64,000 nt of DNA from Acidobacteria bacterium Ga0077551 (GTDB lineage Bacteria; Pseudomonadota; Alphaproteobacteria; Caulobacterales; Hyphomonadaceae), in assembly GCA_001464545.1 (NCBI GenBank), contig LNFC01000012.1, positions 1-64,000 on the forward strand, written 5' to 3'. The notes beneath the pieces are model-generated. The model was not told the DNA's origin and made no database searches. It was given only the letters and a program-made list of their open reading frames with translations. Each line of letters starts with the position of its first letter. The first letter of the stretch is position 1. The translations under genes and the position numbers were made by a program. This document shows, piece after piece, positions 1 to 8,552 of the stretch.

Positions 1-2255
1 ACTGGGCCATCCGCGATTATCTCGGCAACCCGCAGGGCGGCTGGTCGCTGGTCGGCAACCCGGGCGCCTTTCTTCCTGTTTCCGGTGCTTTCTCGCCGAC
101 AGGCGGTGTCCGCCGTGATCCGGGATGCGGAGTCATTGGAGGCGAACTCCACTTCGCAGGCGCAACGCCGGTGTGCGGCTTCCAGTTCACGCCGTTCGAC
201 AACATCGTAGAAGAAGAGAATCGTTACCAGGTGCTCGGCAAAGCCGATTTCGATCTGAACGAAAAACATAACCTGTCGCTCCAGGCCTTCTATTCGGCCA
301 CGGAAGTGCCGCAGATTGCGTTCTCGCCGTCCTTCCCACCTGTCGGTGGCGCAAGCGGCCCAACGGCCGATGCCTCCATCGTGGCCGGGCAGTTCTTCGT
401 TCCAACCACCAACCCGGGCTTTGCTGCGCTGATCAGTCAGAGCCCGGCTTCAGTGCCGGCAGGCACAGCGGGGGCGTTCCTCATTGCGACGCGCCCGCTC
501 GGCTGGGCAGGTAATGCCCTGGCAGGTGGCCGCGGCTCCGAACGCAGCTTCAGGGAGTTCGAGCATTATCGCATTTCCGCTGAACTGAAGGGCGAACTCA
601 CGGAATCGATCAACTATGCCGCGTCGTTCACAACGGGCTCGCAGATTGGCCGCCGCACCAACGAAGACACGGTCATCAACCGTTACGCCCTGGCCCTTCG
701 CGGGCTCGGCGGCGCGGGCTGCAACGTAGCCGCGAATACTCCGGGTGCAAACGGATGTCTCTGGTTCAATCCCTTCTCAACCGGGATTCAGACCAACGTC
801 ATCACGGGCGCTACAAATCCGAACTTTGTCCCTGGCGCAGCCAACTCTCAAGCCGTCCTCGACTTCATCCTCGAAGACACGTTTACCGAGCAGGAATACA
901 AGCTGACGGTCATCGAAGGCGTGCTGAGCGGACAATTGCCGATTGAGCTTGGCGACGGCAATATCGGCTGGGCATTCGGCGGTCAGTACCGCGAAGAGGA
1001 ATTCGATCGTCAGTTCAATGACATCGCCAACCTCAACGTCACGCCGTGCATTGCGACCGTGACGACCGGAACAACATCCTGTGCGCAACCGGTGGGTGCG
1101 TTGGGTTTCCTTGCCGGATCGCGGCCCCTCAATGCAACGCAGGACATCTACGCCATCTTTGGCGAAATGAACCTTCCGTTTACGGACAGCTTCAATGCAT
1201 CGCTTGCCGCACGTTATGAGGATTACGGCGGTGAGACCGGTTCAACGTTTGACCCGAAACTGTCCGCCAAGTGGCAGGTTCTCGAGCCGCTCGCCCTGCG
1301 CGCCTCGGTCGGGACGACCTTCCGCGGCCCTGCGCTGACGCAGGTCGCTACAGGCGCTGTAACCTCTTTGCAAAACGTCGCCGGCACCTTCCGGGCGGTT
1401 GATATTCAAGGCAATCCCAATCTGAAACCGGAAAGCGCCCTGACCTACAACATCGGGACCATCTTCCAGACCGGCAACTTAAACCTGTCGGTCGATTACT
1501 GGAGCTTTGACTTCGATGATTCGGTCATCACCGAGCCAGTGGCGCCCATCGTTGCTGCTGTCTTCCCGTCGGTCGGACCGAACAATTGTGCCAACCCGGC
1601 ATTTGCCGCGCTGGTTGCTCGGTTCACGTTCACCGGCCCTTGCGCCGCAACCAACGTCTCGCGCCTGAATACGCAGTATATCAACGGCCCGAACATCAAG
1701 ACCTCGGGTATTGACGTCCTGGCAGACTACACGTTCGAGGATGTGTTCCTTGGCGGCGATCTTGAGGTTGGGGCCAGCGCGGCTCACGTGCTCAAGTACG
1801 ACGTGGGCTCTGTCACCGTCGAAGGCATTACTGCAGGGCTGCCGTTCTCGGCAGTCGGCTTCCTGAACTTCCAGACGATCGCTACGCCTCTGCCGGAAAC
1901 GAAGCTGGAAACTTATGCAAACTTCTCGACCGACAACACCAATACACGCCTGACGGCGCGTTATGTTGGCGAGTATGAAGACCAGCGTGCGAGCCTGTTC
2001 ACGGCGCCAAATACCGTGACCGGTACGCCGATCCTGGTGGCTCAGGGACAGACGATCAAGGAGCAGCTGGTGTTCGACTCCACCTTTGTCTGGTCCCTGC
2101 CGGGCGATACGACGGTGTCCTTCTCGGTCGAGAATATCCTCGATTCTGATCCGTCCTTCGCGCGCCTCGAGCTGAACTATGATCCGTTCACGGGCGATGC
2201 CGTTGGCCGCACGTTCAAGGTCGGCTTCACGAAGCGTTTCGGCGCAGGCAACTAA
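1..2255 (+). CDS. TonB-dependent receptor, C-terminal part (5' end outside window)
   Basis: The frame is open from base 3 to the TAA at 2253-2255, so the ORF-track start at 171 is only an internal codon. About 750 residues are present. The protein is rich in aromatic beta-strands with long loops, has the typical 'NLKPESALTYNIG' segment of TonB receptor barrels (the NP-x-LKPE region), and ends in an amphipathic strand with aromatic residues ('RTFKVGFTKRF'). The signal peptide, TonB box and plug domain lie upstream of the window. It should sit in the outer membrane and import a ligand using TonB/ExbBD energy. The ligand cannot be read from the sequence. A strong terminator follows the stop. Confidence 0.9.
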   Translation, partial: WAIRDYLGNPQGGWSLVGNPGAFLPVSGAFSPTGGVRRDPGCGVIGGELHFAGATPVCGFQFTPFDNIVEEENRYQVLGKADFDLNEKHNLSLQAFYSATEVPQIAFSPSFPPVGGASGPTADASIVAGQFFVPTTNPGFAALISQSPASVPAGTAGAFLIATRPLGWAGNALAGGRGSERSFREFEHYRISAELKGELTESINYAASFTTGSQIGRRTNEDTVINRYALALRGLGGAGCNVAANTPGANGCLWFNPFSTGIQTNVITGATNPNFVPGAANSQAVLDFILEDTFTEQEYKLTVIEGVLSGQLPIELGDGNIGWAFGGQYREEEFDRQFNDIANLNVTPCIATVTTGTTSCAQPVGALGFLAGSRPLNATQDIYAIFGEMNLPFTDSFNASLAARYEDYGGETGSTFDPKLSAKWQVLEPLALRASVGTTFRGPALTQVATGAVTSLQNVAGTFRAVDIQGNPNLKPESALTYNIGTIFQTGNLNLSVDYWSFDFDDSVITEPVAPIVAAVFPSVGPNNCANPAFAALVARFTFTGPCAATNVSRLNTQYINGPNIKTSGIDVLADYTFEDVFLGGDLEVGASAAHVLKYDVGSVTVEGITAGLPFSAVGFLNFQTIATPLPETKLETYANFSTDNTNTRLTARYVGEYEDQRASLFTAPNTVTGTPILVAQGQTIKEQLVFDSTFVWSLPGDTTVSFSVENILDSDPSFARLELNYDPFTGDAVGRTFKVGFTKRFGAGN

Positions 2256-2281
2256 GCCTTCTGCATACATACCTTATCGAG

Positions 2282-2311
2282 CGGCCCCGGGAGACCGGGG
2301 CCGTTTCTTTT
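2282..2311 (+). terminator. Rho-independent terminator of the TonB receptor
   Basis: A perfect 9-bp GC stem (CGGCCCCGG / CCGGGGCCG) with a GAGA loop is followed by TTTCTTTT, 26 bases after the receptor stop codon. Confidence 0.9.
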
Positions 2312-2323
2312 AGGGCGCCGCGC

Positions 2324-2356
2324 AAAGAAAAAGGGCAGGCTGTGAAGCCTGCCCTT
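2324..2356 (-). terminator. Rho-independent terminator for the minus-strand genes
   Basis: Read on the minus strand, AAGGGCAGGC and GCCTGCCCTT form a 10-bp stem with a 6-base loop, followed by TTTCTTTG. It lies 24 bases after the stop of the small receptor-tail remnant at 2380 and 98 bases after the hydrolase stop. Confidence 0.8.
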
Positions 2357-2379
2357 CTCTGTTTGCAAAAGGGGGCGGA

Positions 2380-2453
2380 TCAGCCCTTGATCGAGAACTC
2401 GATCCCGATGATGCTGCCTGGTTGCAGCGGCTGGAAGGTGCTGGCAGCGCGCG
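2380..2453 (-). pseudogene. Possible C-terminal tail of a lost outer-membrane receptor gene
   Basis: Between the hydrolase stop and the minus-strand terminator, a third reading frame gives about 24 codons ending in 'QPGSIIGIEFSIKG' and TGA. The alternating hydrophobic pattern with a terminal aromatic strand resembles the last barrel strands of TonB-dependent receptors. There is no start codon or upstream body in this frame. The terminator placed just behind this stop fits a former gene end, to which the hydrolase gene was later joined by a deletion or insertion. Reading so short a peptide as homologous is inference. Confidence 0.35.
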
Positions 2454-3413
2454 TCAGAGGGCGCCGAGGGCCCGGCCGGTGATCTCGCCAGCTTCACGCG
2501 CGGCCTGCCGGGCGGTCGACGAGATGGGGGTGAGGTTCAGGAAGCCGTGCACCATGGAGGCGTATTCGCGCTCGGTTGTGCGCACGCCGAGGGCGCGCAG
2601 CTTCGAGGCATAGGCGAGGCCTTCATCGTGCAGCGGGTCCCAGCCGCAGACGATGATGTGGGCCGGGGGAAGGGCTTTCAGATCCTCGGACGGAGCGAAC
2701 AGGGGCGAGATGCGCCGGTCCATGTAGGCGCCGGGGTCGGGCAGGTAATGGCCGCGGAAGAACTCGAACAGCCCGGCCGAGATGAACAGGCCGCTTTCCT
2801 GCGGGGTCATCTTCTTGGAGCGGATGTCGGCGAACTGGAGCAGGGGATAGAGCAGCAGCTGGAAGGCGGGCTTCGGCCCCCGGACGCGCACCATCTCCTG
2901 CGCCAGATAGGCCGCGATATTGCCGCCGGCGCTGTCACCGGCCACGGCGACGCGGGCCGGGTCGATGCCGGCTTTCGCCGCGCCGCGCTCCTGCACCCAG
3001 GCCCAGGCCGCGAGGGCGTCCTCGTGCGCGCTGGGGAAGCGGTTTTCGGGCGCGAGGCGGTAGTCGATGGCCAGCACGCGGCAACGCGAGCCTTCGGCCA
3101 GGCGGCGGCACAGCATGTCATGGCTGTCGAGATCGCCGAGGACAAAGCCGCCGCCATGGAAGAACAGGATGCCGGGGCCGGGCGGCACGCCGGCGCCGAG
3201 GGGCACGTACAGGCGCGCCTTGATATTGCCGGCGGCGCCCGGAATGATCAGCGGACGGACTTCCGCCAGCTCCGGCGCATCCGGCTCGGCGCTGTAGTCC
3301 ATGCGCAGGAATTCGCGGCGCAGGCGGTCGACGGGGAGTTTCAGGTCAAGCGGCTTCAGTTCCGGAAAACTGAACCGGCCCCGAAGGTTGCGAAAGGCGT
3401 CATCGAACGTCAT
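2454..3413 (-). CDS. Alpha/beta hydrolase, hormone-sensitive-lipase (HSL) type esterase
   Basis: 319 residues from the ATG at 3413; the longer ORF-track start adds a sequence with no fold signal. The HSL oxyanion motif 'HGGGF' (about residue 87) and the nucleophile elbow 'GDSAGG' (about 160) are present, with a later Asp in 'DPLHDEG' and His in 'MVHGF' completing a Ser-Asp-His triad. No signal peptide is visible, so a cytoplasmic carboxylesterase is likely. It follows the CoA ligase gene by about 90 bases on the same strand, with a hairpin in between, so the two may be co-transcribed in aromatic or fatty ester breakdown. The substrate is unknown. Confidence 0.88.
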   Translation of the reverse strand: MTFDDAFRNLRGRFSFPELKPLDLKLPVDRLRREFLRMDYSAEPDAPELAEVRPLIIPGAAGNIKARLYVPLGAGVPPGPGILFFHGGGFVLGDLDSHDMLCRRLAEGSRCRVLAIDYRLAPENRFPSAHEDALAAWAWVQERGAAKAGIDPARVAVAGDSAGGNIAAYLAQEMVRVRGPKPAFQLLLYPLLQFADIRSKKMTPQESGLFISAGLFEFFRGHYLPDPGAYMDRRISPLFAPSEDLKALPPAHIIVCGWDPLHDEGLAYASKLRALGVRTTEREYASMVHGFLNLTPISSTARQAAREAGEITGRALGAL

Positions 3414-3471
3414 GTGCGCGCCACTGCCTGCCAATTCCGGCGATGTGAGGGCAGGGTGATGACGATGCAAG

Positions 3472-3495
3472 CACCGGGCCAATCACGGCCCGGTG
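3472..3495 (-). terminator. Hairpin between CoA ligase and hydrolase genes
   Basis: A perfect 9-bp stem (CACCGGGCC / GGCCCGGTG) with a 6-base loop starts 10 bases after the ligase stop on the minus strand. No T-run follows, so it may be a partial terminator or an mRNA-stabilising hairpin. Confidence 0.5.
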
Positions 3496-3504
3496 AATGC
3501 GGCC

Positions 3505-5358
3505 TCAGAGCGCGATAACGCCCGGCGCAAGCGGCTCGGCATACAGGGCCTGCACAAGATTTGCGCGGCGGGAAATGACGAGGCGCTGGTTCACATAGCC
3601 CTTGTCGGTGATCTCGCCGGCATCGATGCTGGGCGCTTCGGTCATCACCATCAGGCGCTTGATACGGCGGGACGAGCCCTGTTCGGACGCGTTGAAGGCG
3701 GCGGCCTTGCGGGTCAGGTCGCCGACGAGCGCGGCAAAGCCCTTGGCCGGATCGCCGGCCGCCTTGATGTATTGCTCGGCGGTGGCGGGCGAAGGCCAGA
3801 CGAGGGCGGTGGCGAAGTCCTTGTCCTGGCCGCAGATCACGGCGTCAAAAATCAGCGGCGAGCAGGCGGCGACGAAATCCGGACGCAGCGTGCCGACCGA
3901 GACCCAGGTGCCGGAGGAGAGCTTGAAATCCTCCCCGACGCGGCCGTCGAAGATCAGGCCCTTGTTCGGGTCGGTCTCGTCGACGAACTTCACCGCGTCG
4001 CCGAGGCAGTAGAAGCCTTCCTCGTCGAACACTTCGGCGTTCTTCTTCGGGTCGCCCAGATAGCCCGGCATGACGGTCGGGCCCTTGACGCGGACTTCCA
4101 GTTTCTCGCCGTTCGGCACCAGTTTCAGGGTCGTGCCCGGCAGCGGCAGGCCGATCAGGCCGACGCGTTCGACTTCCCAATGCACCACGGTGATGCCCTG
4201 CGTTTCGGTGGCGCCGTACATGGTGACGATGGGAATGCGGCGGCCGGTGGCCTTGATCGAGAGGGCCTGCAGGCGGTCATAGAGGTCGTCCGAGAGCGTC
4301 GCGCCGCCATATCCGATAGAGCGCATGTTCTTGAAGAAGGCTTTCAGCAGAGAGTCGTCCTGCTCCATGGCTTCGGCGAGCATGGAGAGGGCGATGGGCG
4401 CTGTTCCGAACACGGACGGACTGGCTTCGCGGATGTTGCGGATGGTCTCGTGGAAGAGGGCGGGCGTCGGCTTGCCGCCATCGATCCAGAAGGTCGAGCC
4501 GTTCCAGAGCGCGCCGTTGAAGTTCACGTTGGAGCCGGAGATGTGGTTCCAGGGGAGCCAGTCGAGGAAGCTGTCGACGCGGTCCGGATCGTGCTCGGGG
4601 TCGCGGCTGGTATCCTTCAGGCCTTCCTGGCCGCCGATCATCGAACACATGGCGCCCTGCGTCGTCGGCACCGGCTTCGGCATGCCGGTCGAGCCGGAGG
4701 TGAAGAGGTATTTCGCGATGCTGGCATCGTTCAGTTTCGCCATGGCGGCGGCGACGGCGGGCGTCGGCGTGGTGGCGCAGAGCGCGTCATAGGAGATCAC
4801 CGCATTGTCGCCCTCGGGCGCGGCGCTGACGATCTTGAACGCGCCGGCGGGGAGCGCGGCTATGGCTTTCTTGAAGGGCGCGAGCTGTTCGGCAAAGACG
4901 ACGGCGGGTTTCACCGTGTTGAAGCAATGCTTCAGCTTGTCGAAATCAGACGACATCGTGGAATAGGGAACGGAGATCGGGGCCGCCGGGGCGCCGATCT
5001 TCTGCGCGGCGAGGATGACCATCGCGGCGCGGATCGAGTTGCCCGAGAGCAGCATGACGGGCGCATCGGGGCCGGCGCCGAGATCGAGGAAAGCCTGGGC
5101 GAGGCTGTCAGTGATCGTCTTCGCTTCGCCGTAAGTCAGCGTCACCCATTCATCCGTCTTCGGATCACGTTCCCGCAGGAAGGGACGCTCCGGATGCTGC
5201 GCGGCGCGCTCGTCGAGGCAATGCGGCACCGTCTTCGGGCGATCGCCGGGGGCCTGGTTAGCGGAGATGTAGAACGTGCCATCCTTGCGCGTCATCGAGA
5301 CGTCCGGCGTCTTCTGCGGCAGGGGGCGGAATGCGGGCAGGGTCTGTCCCTCGGCCAT
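3505..5358 (-). CDS. AMP-dependent acyl-CoA ligase, feruloyl-CoA synthase-like
   Basis: 617 residues from the ATG at 5358, chosen because GGAGGAG lies just upstream. The adenylate-forming signature 'LFTSGSTGMPKPV' is near residue 220, followed by 'YGATETQG' (A5 region) and 'LIFDGRVGEDFKLSSG' (hinge/A8 region), with a candidate catalytic lysine near the C-terminus in 'GEITDKGYVNQR'. The reaction is carboxylate + ATP + CoA to acyl-CoA. Overall pattern and length (about 600) fit the feruloyl-CoA synthase family, used in hydroxycinnamate breakdown. Other aryl or acyl substrates are possible. No hydratase/aldolase gene (ech) is adjacent, which weakens a specific ferulate call. Confidence 0.82.
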   Translation of the reverse strand: MAEGQTLPAFRPLPQKTPDVSMTRKDGTFYISANQAPGDRPKTVPHCLDERAAQHPERPFLRERDPKTDEWVTLTYGEAKTITDSLAQAFLDLGAGPDAPVMLLSGNSIRAAMVILAAQKIGAPAAPISVPYSTMSSDFDKLKHCFNTVKPAVVFAEQLAPFKKAIAALPAGAFKIVSAAPEGDNAVISYDALCATTPTPAVAAAMAKLNDASIAKYLFTSGSTGMPKPVPTTQGAMCSMIGGQEGLKDTSRDPEHDPDRVDSFLDWLPWNHISGSNVNFNGALWNGSTFWIDGGKPTPALFHETIRNIREASPSVFGTAPIALSMLAEAMEQDDSLLKAFFKNMRSIGYGGATLSDDLYDRLQALSIKATGRRIPIVTMYGATETQGITVVHWEVERVGLIGLPLPGTTLKLVPNGEKLEVRVKGPTVMPGYLGDPKKNAEVFDEEGFYCLGDAVKFVDETDPNKGLIFDGRVGEDFKLSSGTWVSVGTLRPDFVAACSPLIFDAVICGQDKDFATALVWPSPATAEQYIKAAGDPAKGFAALVGDLTRKAAAFNASEQGSSRRIKRLMVMTEAPSIDAGEITDKGYVNQRLVISRRANLVQALYAEPLAPGVIAL

Positions 5359-5456
5359 GATATGTCTCCTCCGGTATCGGTGCGGGCTTTGCTGCCTGAC
5401 GAATAGTGCCTTCAGGATGCCATGCAACCGGTGACGCGGGGAGAGGCTTCCTGCTG

Positions 5457-6797
5457 TCAGGCCTGCGCTTTTACAGCGTCCGCAACGAGGGCGAGCGCGC
5501 GGTGCATGAGTTCGGCGTCGAGCGCTTCGGCCATCACGCGGATCAACGGCTCCGTGCCGGATTTACGCACGACCATCCGTCCACGGCTTCCGAGCAGGGC
5601 GTCCGCTTCGGCCAGCGCGGCCTTGACCCTATCAGATTCGATAGGGTTGGCGCCGGTATAGCGGATGTTGACGAGTTTCTGCGGCGCCGGTTCGAACACG
5701 CGCAGCAGGGTAGAGGCTTTGCCACCGCGCGCGGCGAGCACCGCGAGCACCTGCAGGCCTGCGAGCAGGCCGTCGCCGGTGGTCGAGACATCCGACAGGA
5801 TGATGTGGCCGGATTGCTCGCCGCCGAGATTGAAGCCGTGCTGGCGCATGTGCTCGCCGACATACCGGTCGCCGACTTTCGTGCGCGCGAGCGAGAGGTC
5901 GGAGGCTTTCAGGTATTCGTCGAGGCCCATGTTGGACATGACCGTGGCGACCATGCCGCCGCCCTTGAGGCGCTGCGTGCGGTGCATCTCGGACGCAATC
6001 AGCGCCATCACCTGGTCGCCGTCCGCTTCCTCGCCGGTTTCGTCCACGACGATCAGGCGGTCCGCGTCGCCGTCGAGGGCGATGCCGATGTCCGCGCCGG
6101 TTTCGAGCACGGCGGCTTTCAGCGCGCCGGTCGCTGTAGAGCCTACGCCGGCATTGATGTTGACGCCGTCCGGCTCGGCGCCGATCAGCGTCAGCTGCGC
6201 GCCGAGGCGGCGCAGCGCTTCGGGCGCCGTTTCGAAGCCGGCGCCGTGGGCGCAGTCGAGCACGACTTTCAGACGCGAGAAGTCCTGGCCCTTGCCGATC
6301 GTCTCGAGGCAGCGGCCGATATAGCGCCGGCCGGCGCCCGCCATGCCGGCGGGTTCGGAAATCGCGGCCGGCGGCGCATAGTCGCCTTCAAAGGCGGCGG
6401 CCATCGCCGCTTCGAGCGCTTCCTCGACATCATCCGTGAACTTCACGCCTTCGGGGCTGAAGAGTTTCAGGCCGTTGTCTTCGTACTTGTTGTGGCTGGC
6501 CGAGACCATGAAGCCGAGCGCGGCGCCGGTCTCCCGGGTGATCAGCGCGACGGCGGGCGTGGGCACGACGCCGAGGCGGACCGGCTTGACGCCCATCGAG
6601 GTGAGGCCGGCGATCAGGGCGGCTTCGATCATCTTGCCGGAGCGGCGCGTGTCGCGGCCGATGACGACTTCGCGGCAACCTTCCGGGGCGAAAGTCCGCG
6701 CCGCAGCGATGGCGAGGCGCAGAGCGGTCTCGGCCGTCATCGGGGCCTTGTTGATCCGCCCACGGATTCCGTCTGTGCCGAAATATTGCCGTGCCAT
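5457..6797 (-). CDS. glmM: Phosphoglucosamine mutase GlmM
   Basis: 446 residues from the ATG at 6797 ('MARQYFGTDGIRG'); the longer track ORF reads through the upstream gene. Family landmarks are 'FGTDGIRG' at the N-terminus, the phosphoserine loop 'SASHNKYEDNG' near residue 102, the metal loop 'DGDADR' near 245, and the C-terminal phosphate-binding 'RKSGTEPLIRVM'. It converts glucosamine-6-phosphate to glucosamine-1-phosphate for UDP-GlcNAc, feeding peptidoglycan and LPS synthesis. It starts 17 bases after cysQ and is probably the last gene of a minus-strand operon. Confidence 0.97.
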   Translation of the reverse strand: MARQYFGTDGIRGRINKAPMTAETALRLAIAAARTFAPEGCREVVIGRDTRRSGKMIEAALIAGLTSMGVKPVRLGVVPTPAVALITRETGAALGFMVSASHNKYEDNGLKLFSPEGVKFTDDVEEALEAAMAAAFEGDYAPPAAISEPAGMAGAGRRYIGRCLETIGKGQDFSRLKVVLDCAHGAGFETAPEALRRLGAQLTLIGAEPDGVNINAGVGSTATGALKAAVLETGADIGIALDGDADRLIVVDETGEEADGDQVMALIASEMHRTQRLKGGGMVATVMSNMGLDEYLKASDLSLARTKVGDRYVGEHMRQHGFNLGGEQSGHIILSDVSTTGDGLLAGLQVLAVLAARGGKASTLLRVFEPAPQKLVNIRYTGANPIESDRVKAALAEADALLGSRGRMVVRKSGTEPLIRVMAEALDAELMHRALALVADAVKAQA

Positions 6798-6814
6798 GCT
6801 GAACCCCCGCGCCG

Positions 6815-7603
6815 TCAAAGCGGCGTCACATCTCCGTACACGATAAAGTCCGGATTGTCGTATCCGCGGTCCCGCTTGCCGTAGAGCAGGGGCGCGTGGT
6901 CGAGTGTCAGGACGCGGCCACCGGCGGCTTCCACGACAGCCTGCCCGGCGGCAGTGTCCCATTCCATGGTGCGGCCAAGGCGGGGATAGACGTCCGCTTC
7001 ACCGGCCGCGACGAGACAAAACTTGAGGGCGGAGCCTGCGCCAGCGATTTCCTTCACCGGATACTTCGCGAGCCAGGTGTCGGTTTCCGGCGAGCGGTGG
7101 GACTTGGAGGCGACCGCGGTGAGGCCGTCCGCAGGCGCCGGACGGATGCGCAGGGAGTTGCGCTTCCTCGGCACCGGGCCATCCGGCGCGGCTTTCGACT
7201 GCCAGGCGATGGACGGGCTTTCGGCGACGAACAGGCGGTGTAGCGCCGGGGCATAGACGACGCCCATCACCGGGCGGCCGTGCTCGATGATCGCGATATT
7301 GACCGTGAACTCGCCATTCTTCGCGACGAACTCCTTGGTGCCGTCGAGCGGATCGACGAGCGCGAAGCGGCTGCCGTGTTCGGGGATGTTTCCGCCGGCC
7401 ACTGATTCTTCCGCGATCACCTGAAGCTCCGGCTCGGCCTCGGCCAGCCCCTTCAGGATGATTGCTTCGGCGAGACCGTCTGCCTCCGTCAGAAGGGACG
7501 CATCCAGCTTGGTCTCGACCGAGAAATCGGTGCGGTAGACGCGCATGATCTCCTTGCCAGCGGCGAGGGCAATGCTGGCTAGGGTTTCGGCGGAAACGGC
7601 CAT
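6815..7603 (-). CDS. cysQ: 3'(2'),5'-bisphosphate nucleotidase CysQ
   Basis: 262 residues. The inositol-monophosphatase superfamily motifs are present: 'EES' near residue 65, 'DPLDGTKEF' near 86 (metal binding), and 'EWDTAAGQAV' near 213. The combination with 'GTKEF' is typical of CysQ. It hydrolyses 3'-phosphoadenosine 5'-phosphate to AMP and phosphate, clearing a by-product of sulfate assimilation. It begins only 4 bases after the FKBP lipoprotein stop and precedes glmM by 17 bases, so translation is probably coupled. Confidence 0.93.
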   Translation of the reverse strand: MAVSAETLASIALAAGKEIMRVYRTDFSVETKLDASLLTEADGLAEAIILKGLAEAEPELQVIAEESVAGGNIPEHGSRFALVDPLDGTKEFVAKNGEFTVNIAIIEHGRPVMGVVYAPALHRLFVAESPSIAWQSKAAPDGPVPRKRNSLRIRPAPADGLTAVASKSHRSPETDTWLAKYPVKEIAGAGSALKFCLVAAGEADVYPRLGRTMEWDTAAGQAVVEAAGGRVLTLDHAPLLYGKRDRGYDNPDFIVYGDVTPL

Positions 7604-7607
7604 GGGG

Positions 7608-8528
7608 TTACTGCATCACGCTGATCAGCTCGACTTCGAACTGTAGCGGCGCGTTCGGCGGGATCGGGCCGCCGGGCGTGCCTTCGGCGCCGTAGGCGAG
7701 GTTGGCCGGCACGTAGACCATCCAGCGATCGCCCGGCTTCATGAGGGCGAGGGCTTCAACCCAGCCGTCGATGAGGCCGTTCGACGGGAATGCTTCCGGT
7801 TCGCCGCGCTCATAAGAGCTGTCGAACAGGGCGCCGGTGTCGGCGAGGCGGCCTTCATAGTGGACGAGAACGAATTGTCCGTTCACGGGCGGTGCGCCCG
7901 CCGGGTCGCCGCTGGCGAGCACGGCGTATTGCAGGCCGGATTCGGTTTTCACGACTTCCGGAGCGGCCGGGTTCCATGGGAAGTATTTCGTCCAGGCGTC
8001 GGCGTCGGCCACTTTCGGCACCTCGATGCCGAGCAGCTGGACAAGGAAGACAAGGTCGTCGCCCGCCTTGATCACATCGCCGCGCGGCTGGTCGCCGTAT
8101 GCGAGAGCGCTCGGGATGTAGAAGAGGTATTCGTCGCCTTCGGACATTTCCTGCAGGCCCATCGTCCAGCCGGGGATGACCTGGTTGAGACGGAAGCTGG
8201 CGGGCTCGCCGCGGTCGAGCGAGGAGTCGAATTTCTCGCCGGTGGCAAGGCGGCCTTCATAATGGACGCTTACGCGGTCGGTCGCGACCGGCTTCTTGCC
8301 GCCGTCCGGGCCTTCCTTCAGCACGATGTATTGCAGGCCCATCGGACCGTTTTTGACATCCTGACCCGTCGGGTTCCAGGGCAGGTGGTCCTTGAAGGCA
8401 GCAGGCATGGTGTCATCCGTGAAGGGCGGTGGGGGAAGGACGCCGTCAGCCGGCGCGGTGATGGGGTTTGGCGAGCAGGCCGTCAGGGTTAGGGCAGCCA
8501 GAGCGGGGATAAGCAGTGTGCGGAGCAT
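7608..8528 (-). CDS. Lipoprotein with two FKBP-type peptidyl-prolyl isomerase domains
   Basis: 306 residues. The N-terminus is a lipoprotein signal with lipobox 'LTAC' (Cys at about 18). Two FKBP domains follow, each with the pattern 'VHYEGRLA(T/D)..FDSS..RGEP': the first around residues 65-170, the second around 195-305 ending in 'FEVELISVM'. Both keep 'GW' and 'YIPSALAYG'/'YVPANLAYG', which are core active-site strands, so both could be active. Most FKBP lipoproteins carry one catalytic domain, so the tandem is notable. It should act in the periplasm as a membrane-anchored foldase. Operon position between ilvA (24 bases) and cysQ (4 bases). Confidence 0.92.
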   Translation of the reverse strand: MLRTLLIPALAALTLTACSPNPITAPADGVLPPPPFTDDTMPAAFKDHLPWNPTGQDVKNGPMGLQYIVLKEGPDGGKKPVATDRVSVHYEGRLATGEKFDSSLDRGEPASFRLNQVIPGWTMGLQEMSEGDEYLFYIPSALAYGDQPRGDVIKAGDDLVFLVQLLGIEVPKVADADAWTKYFPWNPAAPEVVKTESGLQYAVLASGDPAGAPPVNGQFVLVHYEGRLADTGALFDSSYERGEPEAFPSNGLIDGWVEALALMKPGDRWMVYVPANLAYGAEGTPGGPIPPNAPLQFEVELISVMQ

Positions 8529-8552
8529 GTGAGCTTGTCTCTCTTCGGGGGA

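Noticed and set aside
3493-5406. 637-residue plus-strand ORF
   Set aside because: Antisense shadow of the CoA ligase gene; biased His/Arg/Gly composition and no domain.
5406-6884. 492-residue plus-strand ORF opposite glmM
   Set aside because: Shadow frame; glmM has all family motifs on the other strand.
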